From positions 1-32,500 of the forward strand of contig JARLIU010000287.1 in NCBI GenBank assembly GCA_031291595.1: a stretch of DNA of 32,500 bases. Reading direction: 5' to 3'. Below the pieces are notes generated by a model that made no database searches, had not been told where the DNA came from, and saw only the letters and a program-made list of their open reading frames with translations. Source of the DNA: Ancalomicrobiaceae bacterium. GTDB lineage: Bacteria > Pseudomonadota > Alphaproteobacteria > Rhizobiales > Ancalomicrobiaceae. Below are positions 31,159 to 32,500 of this stretch, piece by piece (the first letter of the stretch is position 1; each line of letters opens with the position of its first letter). A program made the position numbers and the translations under genes.

Positions 31159-32385
31159 TCAGCCCGCGGCGACCAGTTCGGCCCACCGCCGGCTGAGGTA
31201 GTTATGCTCATCCATCGTTGTGTTCCACACGGCGATGGAGCTGGCGCGCTGCCAATACGAGCCGCCGCTTCTGACGTGCCCGGCGGCGATGGTGGGGTGC
31301 CCGTCGGGGCCCGGCAGGGCGCGGGCGGCGGGCAGTCCCTGATACCAATAGCTCCATTCGTCCGGGGCCAGATGCCGCTGCACTCTCGCCGGGGCCGACA
31401 TGTAGTAGCCTTGTCGCGCCATGACGGCTCCGGCCCAGCCATCCAACCACCAATTCAAATAGTCGTAGGCAGCATCCAACAGACGGCCCGACAGTTGGCG
31501 CGACAGGCACAATCCACCGTGCCAGGCGCGATAGCCCTCGATCGGCGCGGCTTCGATGACGTCGATGCCGCGGCTGCGCAGCGTGCTGATGCCGGGTGAC
31601 CACATGCTGCCGAGCACCGTTGGCCCCACCGTCATCAGCTCGGCCGCCTCACGCGCCGTCTTCCAGAACCGGTGGAAATAGCCTGCGCGCTTGCGGGCGA
31701 TCGCCAGCGCAAGCAGGCCGTCGATCTCCTCGGTGGTCATGCTGCCGATATCGGCGAAGCTGACGTCGCCGCGCGCTTGCGCTGCCAGGGCCAGATCGAA
31801 AATGCCGATCGCCGGTTCGTCGACGATGGCAACGCGGCCCTTCCAGGTCTCATCCAGCAGCGCCGCCCAGGATATGCGACCGTCCGGAGCGGTGGCGCCG
31901 ACTTCCGGCAGGTAGGCGAAGGAGTCAAGATTGTGCACGGTCGGCAGCATGCTGATGCAATCGGTCAGGCAAGCGCCCAGCGATCCATTGGCCTGCGCAT
32001 AGAGTTTGCTCGCCGGAGCGTCGCCACGGCCGATACGCGAATTCGGCGTCAGCCGGCCGGTCTTGGTCAGATCGCTGACCTCGTCCCATCGGACGATACG
32101 GCTGAGGTCGATGGCCTGAACGGCGCGCCAGAACCAGACGATATCGATGTTGTGGAAGCATTGGTCGTAGACGTCATAGGCGTCCGGTTCGGTCGCGGCC
32201 TTGCGCTGCGCGCTCTGGAAATCCAGCGTTTCGAACACCAGTTCGACACCGAGATCGGCCTCGGCGCGATGTCGCACCTGCTCGAGCTGGGTGATCTCGG
32301 TGCCGAGCACCCGCAGGATGGGTCGTCGGCTGGTATGGATGCCGGGGGCGGCAAGATCGGCCGGCGGGCGGGCTTTCCTGGTCAA
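31159..32385 (-). CDS. PotD-like extracellular solute-binding family protein lacking a signal peptide
   Basis: This protein of about 408 residues resembles family 1 (PotD/spermidine-putrescine-like, type 2) solute-binding proteins: LRVLGTEITQLEQVRHRAEADLGVELVFE, YDVYDQCFHNIDIVWFW, a SWAALLDETWKGRVAIVDEPAIGIFDLAL block (typical W-x-D-L-W-D-P-x-x-K-G region), LMTVGPTVLGSMW, and AYDYLNWWLDGWAGAVMARQGYYMSA. The N-terminus MTRKARPPADLAAPG has no hydrophobic signal segment, and a TGA lies five codons upstream of the TTG start at 32385, so no longer in-frame N-terminus exists. The TTG has a GAGGA site nine bases before it. Transporter partners would lie beyond the right edge, or the protein may act in the cytoplasm. 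Polyamine specificity is not established. Confidence 0.8.
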   Translation of the reverse strand: MTRKARPPADLAAPGIHTSRRPILRVLGTEITQLEQVRHRAEADLGVELVFETLDFQSAQRKAATEPDAYDVYDQCFHNIDIVWFWRAVQAIDLSRIVRWDEVSDLTKTGRLTPNSRIGRGDAPASKLYAQANGSLGACLTDCISMLPTVHNLDSFAYLPEVGATAPDGRISWAALLDETWKGRVAIVDEPAIGIFDLALAAQARGDVSFADIGSMTTEEIDGLLALAIARKRAGYFHRFWKTAREAAELMTVGPTVLGSMWSPGISTLRSRGIDVIEAAPIEGYRAWHGGLCLSRQLSGRLLDAAYDYLNWWLDGWAGAVMARQGYYMSAPARVQRHLAPDEWSYWYQGLPAARALPGPDGHPTIAAGHVRSGGSYWQRASSIAVWNTTMDEHNYLSRRWAELVAAG

Positions 32386-32500
32386 CGGCGATCGTCCTCA
32401 CACACGCAAACCGGTTTGGCGGGTAGGTCCGGTCGGCGGCCGGCCATCGTGCCGGCACGTTAGCGATGAGGCCGGACCTGCACCAGACCGGGCGTTTGCG

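Noticed and set aside
1-32500. Search for tRNA genes, CRISPR repeats, insertion sequences, integrases and phage genes
   Set aside because: No cloverleaf, regular spaced repeat, transposase motif or terminal repeats were seen on reading either strand.

Overview
The window reads as a chromosomal carbohydrate-uptake region from a GC-rich alphaproteobacterium, most likely of the order Hyphomicrobiales (Rhizobiales). The reasons are the dense set of CUT2-type (ribose/xylose-like) ABC transporters, the ROK, SorC and RpiR regulators, and a composite double-palindrome intergenic repeat at 22380-22480 of a kind familiar from Rhizobiales genomes. The genus cannot be named from sequence alone.

Layout. 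(1) 1-302: the end of a methyl-accepting chemotaxis protein gene whose middle appears to be missing. (2) Cluster A, 429-5112 on the minus strand: ROK repressor, permease, Tat-type substrate-binding protein (SBP) and ATPase in one operon; a divergent amidohydrolase gene (5220-6491, plus) starts from the same operator-rich intergenic region. (3) Cluster B, 6531-14352, minus: SBP, a fused ATPase-permease, a second permease, a small amidohydrolase, a SorC-type regulator and a TIM-barrel glycosidase-like protein. (4) Cluster C, 15033-21990, minus: aldo/keto reductase, short-chain dehydrogenase, SBP, permease, ATPase, second permease. (5) Cluster D, 22724-28965, minus: RpiR regulator, DeoC-like aldolase, aldo/keto reductase, SBP, ATPase, permease; divergently (29223-31064, plus) a xylulokinase-like FGGY kinase and a small ABM-fold protein. 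(6) 31159-32385, minus: a PotD-like solute-binding protein without a visible signal peptide.

How it works together. Four complete CUT2 importers lie side by side, each with its own enzymes. Clusters A, B and D each carry a regulator; none is seen in C. Cluster D looks like a full catabolic module: import, oxidation or reduction by the aldo/keto reductase, phosphorylation by the FGGY kinase, and retro-aldol cleavage by the DeoC-like enzyme. Cluster C looks oxidative (two oxidoreductases, no kinase). Cluster B pairs import with two likely hydrolases. Substrates cannot be assigned from sequence alone.

The most interesting points are the ATPase-permease fusion in cluster B, GC-rich hairpins directly after the SBP gene in three of the four operons, loss of the Walker B glutamate in the second nucleotide-binding domain of two ATPases, a palindromic operator sitting between the -35 and -10 of the ROK gene, paralogous aldo/keto reductases in neighbouring clusters, and the possibility that cluster D handles an unusual (AI-2-like, deoxy- or branched) sugar. 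No tRNA, rRNA, CRISPR array, insertion sequence or integrase was seen.
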